NCBI RefSeq assembly: GCF_000717715.1
Contig: NZ_JOAI01000075.1
Span: forward strand, 1-62,444
Source of the DNA: Streptomyces sp. NRRL B-24484
GTDB lineage: Bacteria > Actinomycetota > Actinomycetes > Streptomycetales > Streptomycetaceae
DNA: 62,444 bases
Direction of reading: 5' to 3'
In this document: positions 9,798 through 19,341 of the stretch, piece after piece
Layout: each line of letters starts with the position of its first letter
Position numbering within the stretch: position 1 is the stretch's first letter
Translations under genes and position numbers: made by a program
Notes under the pieces: generated by a model
The model's database searches: none
What the model saw: the letters and a program-made list of their open reading frames with translations, nothing else
What the model was told of the DNA's origin: nothing

Positions 9798-10430
9798 TTA
9801 CGGGACGGGGGTGGAGGGAGGGGGCTGGTTGGTTCCGTCGAGGCCGTGGATTTCCCGTCCTTCCACCAGGGTCACCGGGATGCTCCCGGCCATGCCCTCC
9901 AGCGCGGCTTTGAGCTTCTGGGAGTCGGTCCCCTCCTTGGTGGTTTGCACCTGAACGCCCGCGGCGCCCGGTGCCATCTGGGCGGCAAAGACCTGCACCG
10001 GGAGCGTTCCGGCCTGCGCCGCGTTCCCGATCTTCTCGATGACCGGGTCGATGTCCACGCGCGCGTAGCGGCACTTCGCCACCTCGGCGCGTTTGGTCTC
10101 GATGCCGGGGTGGGTGGCTGCGGCTGCGGCAATGAGGTCGCGGGCCTTGGCCTCGTCGGTGGCGTAGATCTTCACCTTGCCGGCCTGTGCGTCCAGCTCC
10201 AGGGATCCGAACACGGCCTTGAACGGGCCGCGGCCCTGTTCGCCCAGTGCCGATTCGAGGTTCTGCAGCGCAGTGTAGGTGAGCGCGTCGACGTGGGGAG
10301 GAAGGGAGGACGTGGCGGTGGGCCGGCTGGAGGGGACTGCGGGAGTCTGGGTCGCGCTTCCGCAGGCGGACAACACGGCGACGGCTAGCGCAACTGCGGC
10401 GCAGGCCGCGGCGGGCCGGGAGATTCGCAC
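9798..10430 (-). CDS. Secreted lipoprotein resembling the N-terminal domain of the neighbouring protease
   Basis: A 210-residue protein with a signal peptide and lipobox (VAVLSAC, Cys about residue 23), so probably anchored to the outer face of the membrane. After a Ser/Pro/Thr linker the folded part contains LESALGEQGRGPFKAVFGSL, then KVKIYATDEAKARDLIAAAA and THPGIETKRAEV. The same order and wording (VADAVGEQGRSAHADVYGSL, VTLFATDTAQATRLLKDAKA, QHPGIDTSLVRV) occurs in the pre-catalytic region of the protease at 10512-11866. This suggests a shared propeptide-like domain. A free copy could act as a chaperone or inhibitor of the protease; that is inference. A strong terminator separates the two genes, so they are not one transcript. 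Confidence 0.75.
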   Translation of the reverse strand: MRISRPAAACAAVALAVAVLSACGSATQTPAVPSSRPTATSSLPPHVDALTYTALQNLESALGEQGRGPFKAVFGSLELDAQAGKVKIYATDEAKARDLIAAAAATHPGIETKRAEVAKCRYARVDIDPVIEKIGNAAQAGTLPVQVFAAQMAPGAAGVQVQTTKEGTDSQKLKAALEGMAGSIPVTLVEGREIHGLDGTNQPPPSTPVP

Positions 10431-10472
10431 AACGGGCTCCTTCGGGGTGATGGACCAACCCTAGGACGCCGC

Positions 10473-10501
10473 AGGGGCAGCACCGGTTCGGTGCTGCCCC
10501 T
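10473..10501 (-). terminator. Rho-independent-type terminator after the protease gene
   Basis: AGGGGCAGCACCG (10473-10485) pairs perfectly with CGGTGCTGCCCCT (10489-10501) over a three-base loop. It begins 11 bases after the protease stop and precedes the lipoprotein start at 10430, so it should end protease transcripts. Confidence 0.75.
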
Positions 10502-10511
10502 CCAGGCGCCC

Positions 10512-11866
10512 CTACGGGTAGGGGGAGAGGAAAAGGCCGGCTGCCTTGAGGTAGTCCTTCGTCTCCGTCCAGCAGATGTGGTGGATGTCCGAGCCGCCCG
10601 AGATGCTGCCCCGGGCCTGGCGGCCGTTGCCGTCGACGGTGAAGACCAGCGCGCCGCTGTCTCCGTGGTCGGCGCCGTACCCGGAGGCGTAGCCACACAC
10701 ACCTCGGGCGGTGTGCCGGGCACCGTCCCACCAGTACGCGTCGCTGGTCCAGGTGGTGTCCTCGTCGGAGACCTTGATTCCGCAGGGGACGCCGTTGCCC
10801 GTGTAGTAGGCGGTGATGCCGTCCTGGCAGACCCAGTCGCCGTTGTAGGAGTACTGGACGCCGATCACCGGGTACCACTGCCCGTAGGGCTGGTCGGCCT
10901 CGTCGGAGTTGGAGCCGGCGCCACCGCTCGTGCCGGTGTAGATGGCCTCCATGTCCCATTCGGGATGGACGTCGGTGACCCTGCCCGTGTAGTTGCCCGC
11001 GGTGAAGTAGCGCAGGTCGCCGTAGGTGGAGGCGTTGCCGTACACGTTCTGCCCCTCGGGGAAGCAGTGCGCGGCGGTGAGGATCCAATCCCCTGTCCCC
11101 ATGTATGCGGCGGCACTGGTGGTGCACCTGTGGTTGGTGATGCCGACGTAGTCCCCGCCGATGAAGGGCCGCGAGTCGTTCCACCTCCACGTCAGGTTCT
11201 TGATCTGCCCCTGCCCCTGCCCCTGCCCCTGCGCGAGGGAGACGGGCACCTCCGCAGCGGCGCCAGCATCCGCCTGTGCCGTGGTGCCGGCGCTCTTGGC
11301 TGCACGGGCGGGCTGCGTCTTCTTCACAGCTTCCCGAAGCTGAGCGTGCGCGGCTTGTGCGGCTGTAGGGGTTGCTGCGGTGGTCGGGTCGGTGGCCACG
11401 TTGAGCCCAGAGGCATCGGCCTTCACCGACACCGAGAACACCGGATAAGTGATCTTCTTGTTCTGGACGTCCGCCATGATGGCGTCGCGGGCCGCGTCCA
11501 GCTCCTTGCGGGTGTGCTCGCCCCAGACGACCCTCACCAGGGACGTGTCGATGCCTGGGTGCTGCGCCTTCGCGTCCTTCAGTAGTCGGGTCGCCTGCGC
11601 GGTGTCGGTGGCGAAGAGCGTCACCGAGCGTGTGGTCACATCGATCGACAGCGAGCCGTACACGTCCGCGTGGGCACTGCGGCCCTGCTCCCCCACGGCG
11701 TCGGCGACCCTGCGCAGCGGTGTGAGGATCTCCGTCTGCTCCGCGAGGCTGAGCTTGGCGAACTGCTCGTCGGTCATCAGGCCGGCCGACGCCATCGGTG
11801 CGGCGGCCGTCATCGCCGCCACATGCTGGTGGTGGCAAGCGCCACCAGAGCGCGTCGAATACGCAC
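10512..11866 (-). CDS. Secreted trypsin-like serine protease with N-terminal pro-region; signal peptide frameshifted
   Basis: A chymotrypsin-fold (S1) protease. His is in GDWILTAAHCFPEG, Asp probably in HPEWDMEAIYTG, and Ser in GDSGALVFTV. Disulphide-type cysteines flank them. Residues before the catalytic domain form a pro-region like the adjacent lipoprotein, ending in a QGQGQGQ linker. A normal signal peptide (RIRRALVALATTSM then AAMTAAAPMASA) is present, but its first part, from GTG 11866 (GGGAGGG six bases upstream) or ATG 11872, is in a different frame from the rest. One base appears lost at about 11820-11824. Either the gene is newly inactivated or the base call is wrong. The mature protease is otherwise intact. 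Confidence 0.72.
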
Positions 11867-11949
11867 TCGCATCCCTCCCCCAAGACGCTTCCGCACGCAC
11901 GCGCGAAGAGAACTGACGCTACATCAGAAGTCTTGAACATTGGTTCTAT

Positions 11950-12600
11950 TTCATGGGACGGGCCCGGCCAAGGCGGTCGCCCGCTTCCAGGAGAAGATGC
12001 GCTCCAAGGAACTGCCGGGGCTGCCCGATCATCGGGCCGTGTACCGCACAGCCCAGCCGACCGTGCAAAGCGTCCGGCTTGGGGACGGCGTTATCCACCC
12101 ACAGCACAAGGCTTTCCGCACCCACACCGACGGCCTCCTGGCCCTCAACGCACACGGCATGCCGCAGTGGTGGGACCGCCAGGGCGATGGCACCGTCTAC
12201 CGTGACGCTACGAGCAGCGGCGCTGGCAAACCCACCCCAATGGCGCTGCAACACGCGCCGCCGGCCAAGGACGATCACACCTTGGAGTACGTCTTCGGCG
12301 TACTGACCGAGCGAACCGCATATCGCCCCGCCCATGGCGCCGGGCCAGCTCGGCCTCGATCTTCCGGACACCGGCGTCACCGCCGGCAGGCCGTGGCAGC
12401 TGCGGCTCACCAGACGTAACCGCCCAACCGGCATGAGTTGCGAGATCGTCGACACCGACAGCGGCGCAACCTTGGCACGGCCGCGGCTGCCCTCGGACGG
12501 CGACGGCCTGGCGGCGCTCGTCACTCTCCCCGAACCGGGCCTGTATCACATCAGCGCCCACGGCATGGAGAAGAAGCCAGTCGCCCCAGCTCCTGATCCG
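11950..12600 (+). pseudogene. C-terminal fragment of a possible lecithin:cholesterol acyltransferase-like lipase
   Basis: Two frames together encode the end of a larger protein. The first contains HTDGLLALNAHGMPQWWDRQ, then GDGTVYRDA and MALQHAPPAKDDHTLEYVFG. The GDGTV and QHA motifs are the pattern of the catalytic Asp and His in LCAT-like alpha/beta hydrolases of actinomycetes. Near 12320 the frame changes to APGQLGLDLPDTGVTAGRPW, a beta-rich C-terminal domain that ends around HGMEKK. The nucleophile-bearing N-terminal half is absent. The family call rests on remembered motif layout. Confidence 0.42.
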
Positions 12601-12833
12601 GTAGCTCTTCGCCGCAAACCCCGGCCGGCAGCGGTCCGGTCGGCGGCCTGGACTTCCAGCCGCAGCACGAAGGTGCCATCGGGCTCGTCCAGGGTCAGCA
12701 CATCCAGGTCGGGCACCTGGCCGCCGACCTCCTCCGGATCGGCCCCATGGACGACAGCCAGCAGGGCCCGGCGTGCCGAGGGGTCCATCGGCCTCTGAAT
12801 GGTTCCGGGAACGATGATCACGTAGTTACCCAT
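12546..12833 (-). pseudogene. Truncated small conserved protein
   Basis: From the ATG at 12833: MGNYVIIVPGTIQRPMDPSA, then LLAVVHGADPEEVGGQVPDLD and FVLRLEVQAADRTAA. The first 70 residues look like a genuine small actinobacterial protein. The tail after about 12620 is arginine and glycine rich and overlaps the lipase remnant on the other strand. I infer that a deletion fused the two and removed the natural C-terminus. Function unknown. Confidence 0.4.
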
Positions 12834-12885
12834 GCCGGTGCGTCACGCCCCGTCCGGGGTTGGGAAACCCCCAGTTCCGGGGTTG

Positions 12886-13737
12886 TTACCCGTTGCGTGC
12901 TGCCGCCCCGCTCGGCTGCAGCGCAGCCCTCACCGACGGTCGCGTGGCCGCCGGCCGCATGCGACTGCCTGGCTGTAGGTGTGCCCTGCGTTGCCAAAGG
13001 CGTCCGGGTCGGACGCGTGTTGGCACAGCAGCATGCGCGAGCGCGGGCGGCGTCTGCTCCTTCGGGTGCCTTGGATGCGCGGGGTGGTAGCCGCCAGGCG
13101 GGACCGGAGGTGGTGGATGCGCTCGAAGTATGGACACGCGGTGGCGTTTCCCGTTGCGGATGGCGGCGATGGCCTGGGTGCTGGTTCGGCAGTTGGCTGC
13201 AAGACGGGTGCCGGCCCGGCCGGTGAGGACGAGTTCCCCCAGTGTCAGCGGACACGGCAGACTCGGGTCCCCTGCTGGTCGCAGTACAGCCTGCAGAACC
13301 CGTCGACCCAGCGTGTCGATCCCGGCACCGGTCCGGACCACCGGCCGCTCGAAGTTCACATACAAGCGCAACGGCCGGGCCGTCACCGGGTCCTGGAAGT
13401 CATGCAGGCAGAAGGTCTCCCCCGGCTCGAAGCGCGCCCGCACGACAGTGTGCTGCCAGGTCCAGGGGCCGAGCTCCCAGGTACCGGCCACAAGATCGTG
13501 CAGGCCGTTCTTGCGTGCGGTGTCGTCACCGGTGCGCAACGCGGTGGTCCAGGCGGTGGGGGCGAGTGAGCGGATGCCGGGCCAGTAGGCGAGGTGCAGC
13601 ACGCTTCCGGTGTCGGTGATCGCCCGATAGGGCTGGGCCGACCGCACCTTGCCGTGGTGGATGTCGCGGCGGACCGCTGTAGCGCCCGCGGCGATGACGC
13701 CGATGAGCCTGGACACGAACGAGCGGGATCGGGGCAT
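12886..13737 (-). pseudogene. DUF402 family protein, C-terminus lost
   Basis: The N-terminal 145 residues, from the ATG at 13737, match the DUF402 family (small nucleotide-processing or phosphatase-like proteins in Gram-positives): GATAVRRDIHHGKVRSAQPY, LAYWPGIRSLAPTAWTTALR, ARFEPGETFCLHDFQDP and YVNFERPVVRTGAGIDTL. The family normally continues with a WKDEDE-type metal-binding C-terminus. Here the similarity stops at about 13310 and is replaced by an unrelated Arg/Pro-rich tail down to 12886. The conserved acidic C-terminal motif is missing, so activity is doubtful. In the tail, other frames hint at a CQHASDPDAFGNAGHTY-like mobile-element remnant. Confidence 0.55.
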
Positions 13738-13952
13738 GGGACCTCTCCGTCGATTGCATGAGCGTGAGAAGGTTCCGGCGCCACCACGGATGAAACGCCA
13801 ACGATACTCGTGCCAGTCGGTCATCGGCGTCAACTACCGCGTAGCGAAGGCACGGAGGGAGGGACCGGCAGCCTCCGACGACCTGGTGCCCCTCGACGGT
13901 CCCTGGCTGTCGGGCGGTCGCCCCGGCTTCGGGTGGACAGCTGCGCGGAGTA

Positions 13953-13979
13953 TTGACAACTCGCAACGCCTGATACAGA
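13953..13979 (+). promoter_or_regulatory. Possible promoter facing the GH62 region
   Basis: TTGACA at 13953-13958 followed 15 bases later by TACAGA (13974-13979) resembles a housekeeping promoter with a slightly short spacer. It lies 45 bases upstream of the first LacI-type operator. Experimental start sites would decide. Confidence 0.3.
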
Positions 13980-14023
13980 TTTCACCGAGGCAAGCCTGGA
14001 GAGGCTTTCTTTGCAGAAAAATT

Positions 14024-14035
14024 GTTAACGCTAAC
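14024..14035. promoter_or_regulatory. LacI-type operator, first copy
   Basis: GTTAACGCTAAC is a near-perfect palindrome of the kind bound by LacI-family regulators of polysaccharide-degrading genes. A second, perfect version lies at 14399-14410. Confidence 0.5.
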
Positions 14036-14187
14036 AGGAGTGCTCGGGGCCCGGCGTCCACCCTTCCCCTGAGCCACTCCCACCCGCTTTGCGCGCCACC
14101 CGGCGGAACGCACGTGCCCGCACGACCGCCGGCACGTCCAGCCTCTCCCGCCGGTGCCGCGTCCCCAGCCAAGGAGAACGATCCGTC

Positions 14188-14286
14188 ATGCCACGGCTCA
14201 ACGGAACAACCCGTCTCCGCAACGGCATCGCGCTCCAGGCACGGGACGCCAGCGGCGCCGCCAGCCAGCACTGGAACCCCGGGTGA
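14188..14286 (+). CDS. Small reading frame, possible start of a lost gene
   Basis: AAGGAG at 14171-14176 precedes an ATG at 14188 with good spacing, but only 32 codons follow (PRLNGTTRLRNGIALQARDA then HWNPG). With its own LacI-type operator upstream it may be the truncated start of a second polysaccharide-utilisation gene. No function can be assigned. Confidence 0.25.
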   Translation: MPRLNGTTRLRNGIALQARDASGAASQHWNPG

Positions 14287-14398
14287 GCCCAGCCGCTGGG
14301 GCGATGTCGCCGCAGCCGCCCGATGAGGACCACGAAACCCGACACCACCCAGGGCACTGACGTGCATTGGCGTGCGCGCGCTCACGGCGGCCGCGCAT

Positions 14399-15798
<1,400 letters not shown>

Positions 15799-15814
15799 TG
15801 ACCGACACCCACCA

Positions 15815-15859
15815 CCCCGGGGGTCCCCCGGCCGGACACCGGCCGGGGGACCCCCGGGG
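15815..15859. terminator. Very strong terminator hairpin after the GH62 gene
   Basis: Two 21-base arms (15815-15835 and 15839-15859), both CCCCGGGGG-type GC runs, are perfectly complementary over a three-base loop. It lies 100 bases after the GH62 stop. Confidence 0.65.
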
Positions 15860-15869
15860 ACGAGGCAGC

Positions 15870-16110
15870 GCTCGGTCAAGACCACGACAAGTACCGCCGC
15901 CTCGTCCGGACCCTCGGCGTGAAGCCGGTGATTGCCCGACGCGGCACCGAGCACGGCTCTGGACTCGGACCCAACGCTGGCTCGTGGAGCGCGCGTTCGC
16001 CCATCTGCACTGGTTTCGTCGGCTGCGGATCCGGTGGGAGATCCGCGACGACATCCACGAAGCCTTCCTGCCCCTCGGCTGCGCGCTCATCTGCTGGCGG
16101 CGGCTTGTCT
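15870..16110 (+). pseudogene. IS5-family transposase, C-terminal fragment
   Basis: DHDKYRRLVRTLGVKPVIAR, then RWLVERAFAHLHWFRRLRIR and DIHEAFLPLGCALICWRRL match the last 75 residues of IS427/IS1112-like IS5-family transposases, including the catalytic Glu (VERAFAHL). A frame change occurs near 15965 where GTEHGSGLG meets TQRW. No inverted repeats were found. Confidence 0.65.
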
Positions 16111-16112
16111 CT

Positions 16113-16540
16113 CTACCCTGACAGCATCGGCACCCAGTGGTTCATCACCTGGTGCAGGCGTTGCCGATGGTCGGGAATCCAGTTGTCCGGCGGAACGAGC
16201 GGGACCCGCACAGTGACCATGGCCCCCGACTCGTCCTCCACGACCACCTCCGGGCAGTCACGCTCGCCAGTGAGTTGGATGAAGATGGACGGCCCGCTGC
16301 TCATCTCCATCCAGGCGACGTCTTCGCCGGCGTCGAGCCTGTCCAGCGCGTTCGCCCAGCCTTCCAGCCTCGACACGTACAACGCCAGGTCGATGCGGCC
16401 GGAGACGAAGGGCGTCTTGACGACGATCTCGGCATCGAGGCCAGCAGTCCACCTGCCTTACGTCCCAGAACGTTGACGGTGACGCTGTTCCCCTCGTCAT
16501 CAGCGAGGCAGACGAGTTCCCTCGGAGGGTTGTCGTCCAT
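16113..16540 (-). pseudogene. DUF5959 family protein, apparently frameshifted
   Basis: From the ATG at 16540: ELVCLADDEGNSVTVNVLGR. After about 16440 the frame shifts to DAEIVVKTPFVSGRIDLALY, then RLEGWANALDRLDAGEDVAW, CPEVVVEDESGAMVTVRVPL and a stop at 16113. Joined, this reads like the DUF5959 family of Streptomyces (about 140 residues, function unknown). The exact indel cannot be placed. A single base-call error would restore one gene. Confidence 0.5.
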
Positions 16541-16860
16541 AGCTGCCCTTTCATCGGCGAGTACTGAGAGATCCTCGCCGGTCGGACGGCATCCTTCACC
16601 TCATTTCGTCAGCAGTTCTAGCTTTGAGCCGGTCGGAAAGGCCCGCACGGCCATGGACCGGGGCGGCGGCGTCCCGGGGCCTCCCAGCGGTGTGGGGCCG
16701 CCGGCGGCCCCGGGATATCCCCGTCTTCGACACCGGCCGCACACCCGCTCGCCATCCGCCTACGCCTTCAAGAACCGGCCCACCTGCGGGTACTACACCC
16801 GCGGCGTGACCAACGGCGTTGCCGACCCCAATCTGTACTCCGGCACGCCTGTCTGCTGAA
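16541..16860. other. Stretch without a recognised gene
   Basis: I see no convincing gene. A plus-strand frame ending at 16859 closes with YAFKNRPTCGYYTRGVTNGV and a short Cys-containing tail, which might be the end of a lost secreted protein. Nothing upstream supports it. Confidence 0.3.
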
Positions 16861-16880
16861 CCGCACCCACGCGGGTGCGG
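16861..16880 (-). terminator. Terminator hairpin after the RpiR regulator gene
   Basis: CCGCACCC (16861-16868) pairs with GGGTGCGG (16873-16880) over four bases, 60 bases past the end of the regulator gene. Confidence 0.45.
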
Positions 16881-16939
16881 CAGGCAGGGAGCAGTCTCCC
16901 CGCCGGCCGCACCCGCGCGGGATCCGTTTGGGATCCGAG

Positions 16940-17824
16940 TCAGGTCAGGCCGATGCGGCGCGCGGTCTGCTCGCCCCGCTGCATGTGCTGGTGGGCGGCG
17001 TCGCCCAGTTCGCCGATGATGCCGGCCACCACCGTCTCCACGACGGCGAGGGTGGGCACCAGGCTGTCGTAGGGCGAGGGCGCTCCGACCTGGCTGGAGA
17101 GCACCACCTCCGCCTGCGTGCTGACGGGCGACAGCCAGGTGTCGGTGAAGAGCACGACGCGCCCGCCGGCCTCGCGGACGAGTTCGGCCACGGTGACCTT
17201 GTCGTCCTCGTAGCGGCGGTAGTCGAAGACCACGAGGACGTCGCGCCGGCCCAGGGCGGCGAGGTGCGCGGTGCGCTCGACCGGCCGGTCGGGGAGGAAG
17301 CGCACGTCGTCGCGCATCTGCATCAGGTGGAGGCCCAGGTACTGGGCGAAGAGGTGACTGAATCGGCCGCCGACGAGGGTGATGCGGCGCTTGGGGTCGG
17401 CGAGGAGCTGGACGGCCCGTTCGAGGTCGTGGGGGGTGACCTCGGCAAGGGTGCGGTCGACCGCGGCGGTGAAGACCTCCCGGCCCCGGGCGAGCAGGCC
17501 GGCCGGCCCGCTCGGCCCGCCCTGCCCGGCTTCGGCGGAGGAGCCGTAGTTCCCCGCGGCGTACAGGGTGAGCGGGGAGGCTTGGCGCTCGTCCAGCTCG
17601 ACCCGCAGCGCGGCCTGGAAGTCCGGGAATCCGCGGTAGCCGAGCCGGCTGACGAATCGGAGCACGGTGGGGGCGCTGACGTCCGCCCGTTCCGCGAGGG
17701 TGGCGATGGTCTCGAAGCCGGCTGCGGGCCAGCCCGCGAGCAGGACCCGGCCGACCTTGCGCTCGGCAGGGCTGCACTCGCCGAGCCTTTGCCGGATGTC
17801 TTCGGCGAGCGTGACGGGGGCCAT
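16940..17824 (-). CDS. RpiR/MurR-family transcriptional regulator (HTH plus SIS domain)
   Basis: A 294-residue cytoplasmic regulator. Residues 1-75 form the HTH_6 domain (IRQRLGECSPAERKVGRVLL, then VSAPTVLRFVSRLGYRGFPD). Residues about 125-265 form a SIS fold (RRITLVGGRFSHLFAQYLGL, DVLVVFDYRRYEDDKVTVAE, VVLFTDTWLSPVSTQAEVVL) that usually senses a phosphorylated sugar or similar ligand. Here the ligand is more likely an amino-acid or dipeptide signal, given its neighbours; this is inference. It lies downstream of the cyanophycinase operon but is separated from it by a perfect hairpin (17872-17910), so it probably has its own promoter. The GTTACAT motifs at 23312-23440 and 26471-26625 are candidate binding sites. 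Start ATG 17824; no defects seen. Confidence 0.85.
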   Translation of the reverse strand: MAPVTLAEDIRQRLGECSPAERKVGRVLLAGWPAAGFETIATLAERADVSAPTVLRFVSRLGYRGFPDFQAALRVELDERQASPLTLYAAGNYGSSAEAGQGGPSGPAGLLARGREVFTAAVDRTLAEVTPHDLERAVQLLADPKRRITLVGGRFSHLFAQYLGLHLMQMRDDVRFLPDRPVERTAHLAALGRRDVLVVFDYRRYEDDKVTVAELVREAGGRVVLFTDTWLSPVSTQAEVVLSSQVGAPSPYDSLVPTLAVVETVVAGIIGELGDAAHQHMQRGEQTARRIGLT

Positions 17825-17871
17825 GGTCGGGGTCCTTTCCCGGGTCGGGAATCGGGTCGGTCGCAGTGCGT

Positions 17872-17910
17872 GATCCCCGCAGCCTAGCGAAACGTCAGGC
17901 TGCGGGGATC
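17872..17910 (-). terminator. Terminator of the cyanophycinase-transporter operon
   Basis: GATCCCCGCAGCCT (17872-17885) and AGGCTGCGGGGATC (17897-17910) are perfect 14-base complements with an 11-base loop, 20 bases past the stop codon of the upstream cyanophycinase. Confidence 0.75.
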
Positions 17911-17930
17911 AGCCGTGCGGAGCTGGTGGG

Positions 17931-19226
17931 TCAGCGGTCGGTGGGGCCGATGCCGAGGGTCAGATCGGCGAGGGAGGCGGTGGTGGTGCCGTCGTCCGTC
18001 CAGGCCCGGGTGTCGCCGCGCTTCTCGAAGCGGATCGCGAACGCCGGGCCGGTCTCGTAGGTGGTGGCCGTGGCGGTGCGCTGGGCGGTGGTCGTGGTGA
18101 GCGCCCGGGCGGTCCCGGAGAAGCTGTAGGGGACGCCGTCGGGGTCGTCGACGGAATAGAAGACGTCGTGGTTGACCGGGACGGGTGCGTCGGTGGAGGC
18201 CGTGAGCGTGTGCCGGCCGGCGGCCGGCTGGACCTGCCGGGTGCGCGGCCGGTAGCGGTCGCCGCGGGTCAGGTAGTCGTAGTGCACTCCCTCGATGCTC
18301 CAGCGGCCCGAGACGGTGCGGGTCCGGGCCCGACGCAGGTCGAAGACGGACACGCCGTGGGTGCCCAGGACGCGCAGGGACTCCTCCCGGCCTCCGGCGT
18401 GCTCGACCTCGATGGCCGTGTTCTCGTCGAGGGCGAACACCCGGTCGTGGCCGGTGTCGGAGGCGAGGCGGATGGCGCGGCCTTCGCGGCCGTAGGTGCC
18501 GGTGTGGGTGTCCAGCAGACCGGGGCCGAAGAAGCCGAAGCCGCCGGCGGGGATGTAGCCGAGGCGGGTGGGGTCGTCGAAGTAGCCGGGGGTGCTGCCG
18601 TCGCGCAGGGCCTGGTAGCTGTCGCCGCCGCTGACCATGTCGGGGCCGGAGGCGATCTGGGCGCCGGCGCTGGATCCGGCGACGACCGCGCCGGCCGCCA
18701 GTTTGGCGCGGATCGCGGCGAGCACCTTGGAATCGGTGTGGGCGTCGCCGTGGAGCAGGCTGGTGATGTAGCGGTACTGGTCGCCGCCGCCGAAGAAGAA
18801 GCCGGTCATCGACTCGACCTGGGCGACCACCGCGTCGGAGTCGGCGGCCGCGACGTGCTCGATGTCGACGGGGACCCACTGGGCGTCGGCCGCGCCGTGG
18901 CGCTTGAAGAGGTCGGCGTAGTAGGTGCCGTTGCAGACCGAGTTGGAGCAACGCTCGGGGTCGGCCGCGTCGGGGTCCTGGCTCTCGGGCACCGATGCGG
19001 CGGTCAGGACGCCGATGCGGGCACGGCCCGCTCCGCCGGCCTTGGTGATGATCTCGCCGTAGACCTCGGCGTTGTCGTCCTTCAGGCCTCCGCCGACGAG
19101 GATGAGTGTTCCGCCGTCCGGCCCGGTGCGGGCCCAGGCCGCCGGGGCCGTGGTCGCTGCCAGGACGATGGCGGCTGCGAGAGCGAGGGCCGCGCGGCTG
19201 GCGCGTGGGGTGGGGGTTCGGTGCAT
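17931..19226 (-). CDS. Secreted cyanophycinase (peptidase family S51), copy A
   Basis: About 431 residues from the ATG at 19226 (GGGAG upstream). A signal peptide ends near APAAWA, so the enzyme acts outside the cell. Family S51 features are present: a GTLILVGGGL start strand, FFFGGGDQYRYI, the nucleophile elbow AGSSAGA (Ser about 186), a His in LLDTHTGTYGREGRAIRL, and Glu in ALDENTAIEVEH. These are the Ser-His-Glu triad positions of cyanophycinase. Cyanophycinase releases beta-Asp-Arg dipeptides from cyanophycin. The length with the extra beta-rich C-terminal region fits extracellular forms (CphE) better than cytoplasmic CphB or dipeptidase E (about 230-270). It is the last gene of the operon running from 23254. 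A second copy is at 23609-24883. Confidence 0.82.
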   Translation of the reverse strand: MHRTPTPRASRAALALAAAIVLAATTAPAAWARTGPDGGTLILVGGGLKDDNAEVYGEIITKAGGAGRARIGVLTAASVPESQDPDAADPERCSNSVCNGTYYADLFKRHGAADAQWVPVDIEHVAAADSDAVVAQVESMTGFFFGGGDQYRYITSLLHGDAHTDSKVLAAIRAKLAAGAVVAGSSAGAQIASGPDMVSGGDSYQALRDGSTPGYFDDPTRLGYIPAGGFGFFGPGLLDTHTGTYGREGRAIRLASDTGHDRVFALDENTAIEVEHAGGREESLRVLGTHGVSVFDLRRARTRTVSGRWSIEGVHYDYLTRGDRYRPRTRQVQPAAGRHTLTASTDAPVPVNHDVFYSVDDPDGVPYSFSGTARALTTTTAQRTATATTYETGPAFAIRFEKRGDTRAWTDDGTTTASLADLTLGIGPTDR

Positions 19227-19341
19227 CCGGGGTCTCCCGCCAGGTGAGGGGGTGGATTCGAAAAGGTGGGTGCGCCGAATCGGGCGCCGACACGGCCGGG
19301 TGCGCACCGCCCGTCGGCGGCGCGCACGGGTGTGCCAGGGG

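Noticed and set aside
9481..11940. An 819-codon minus-strand frame across the protease and lipoprotein genes
   Set aside because: Composition is Arg/Pro/His-rich and it overlaps two well-supported genes in another frame.
17931..19226. Assignment as dipeptidase E rather than cyanophycinase
   Set aside because: The protein is much longer, secreted, and carries the cyanophycinase-like DTH and DENTA segments; PepE is a short cytoplasmic enzyme.
18168..19247. A 359-codon plus-strand frame rich in Val/Gly/Ala/Asp opposite cyanophycinase A
   Set aside because: Typical GC-rich antisense frame with no family signature; the S51 motifs are on the minus strand.
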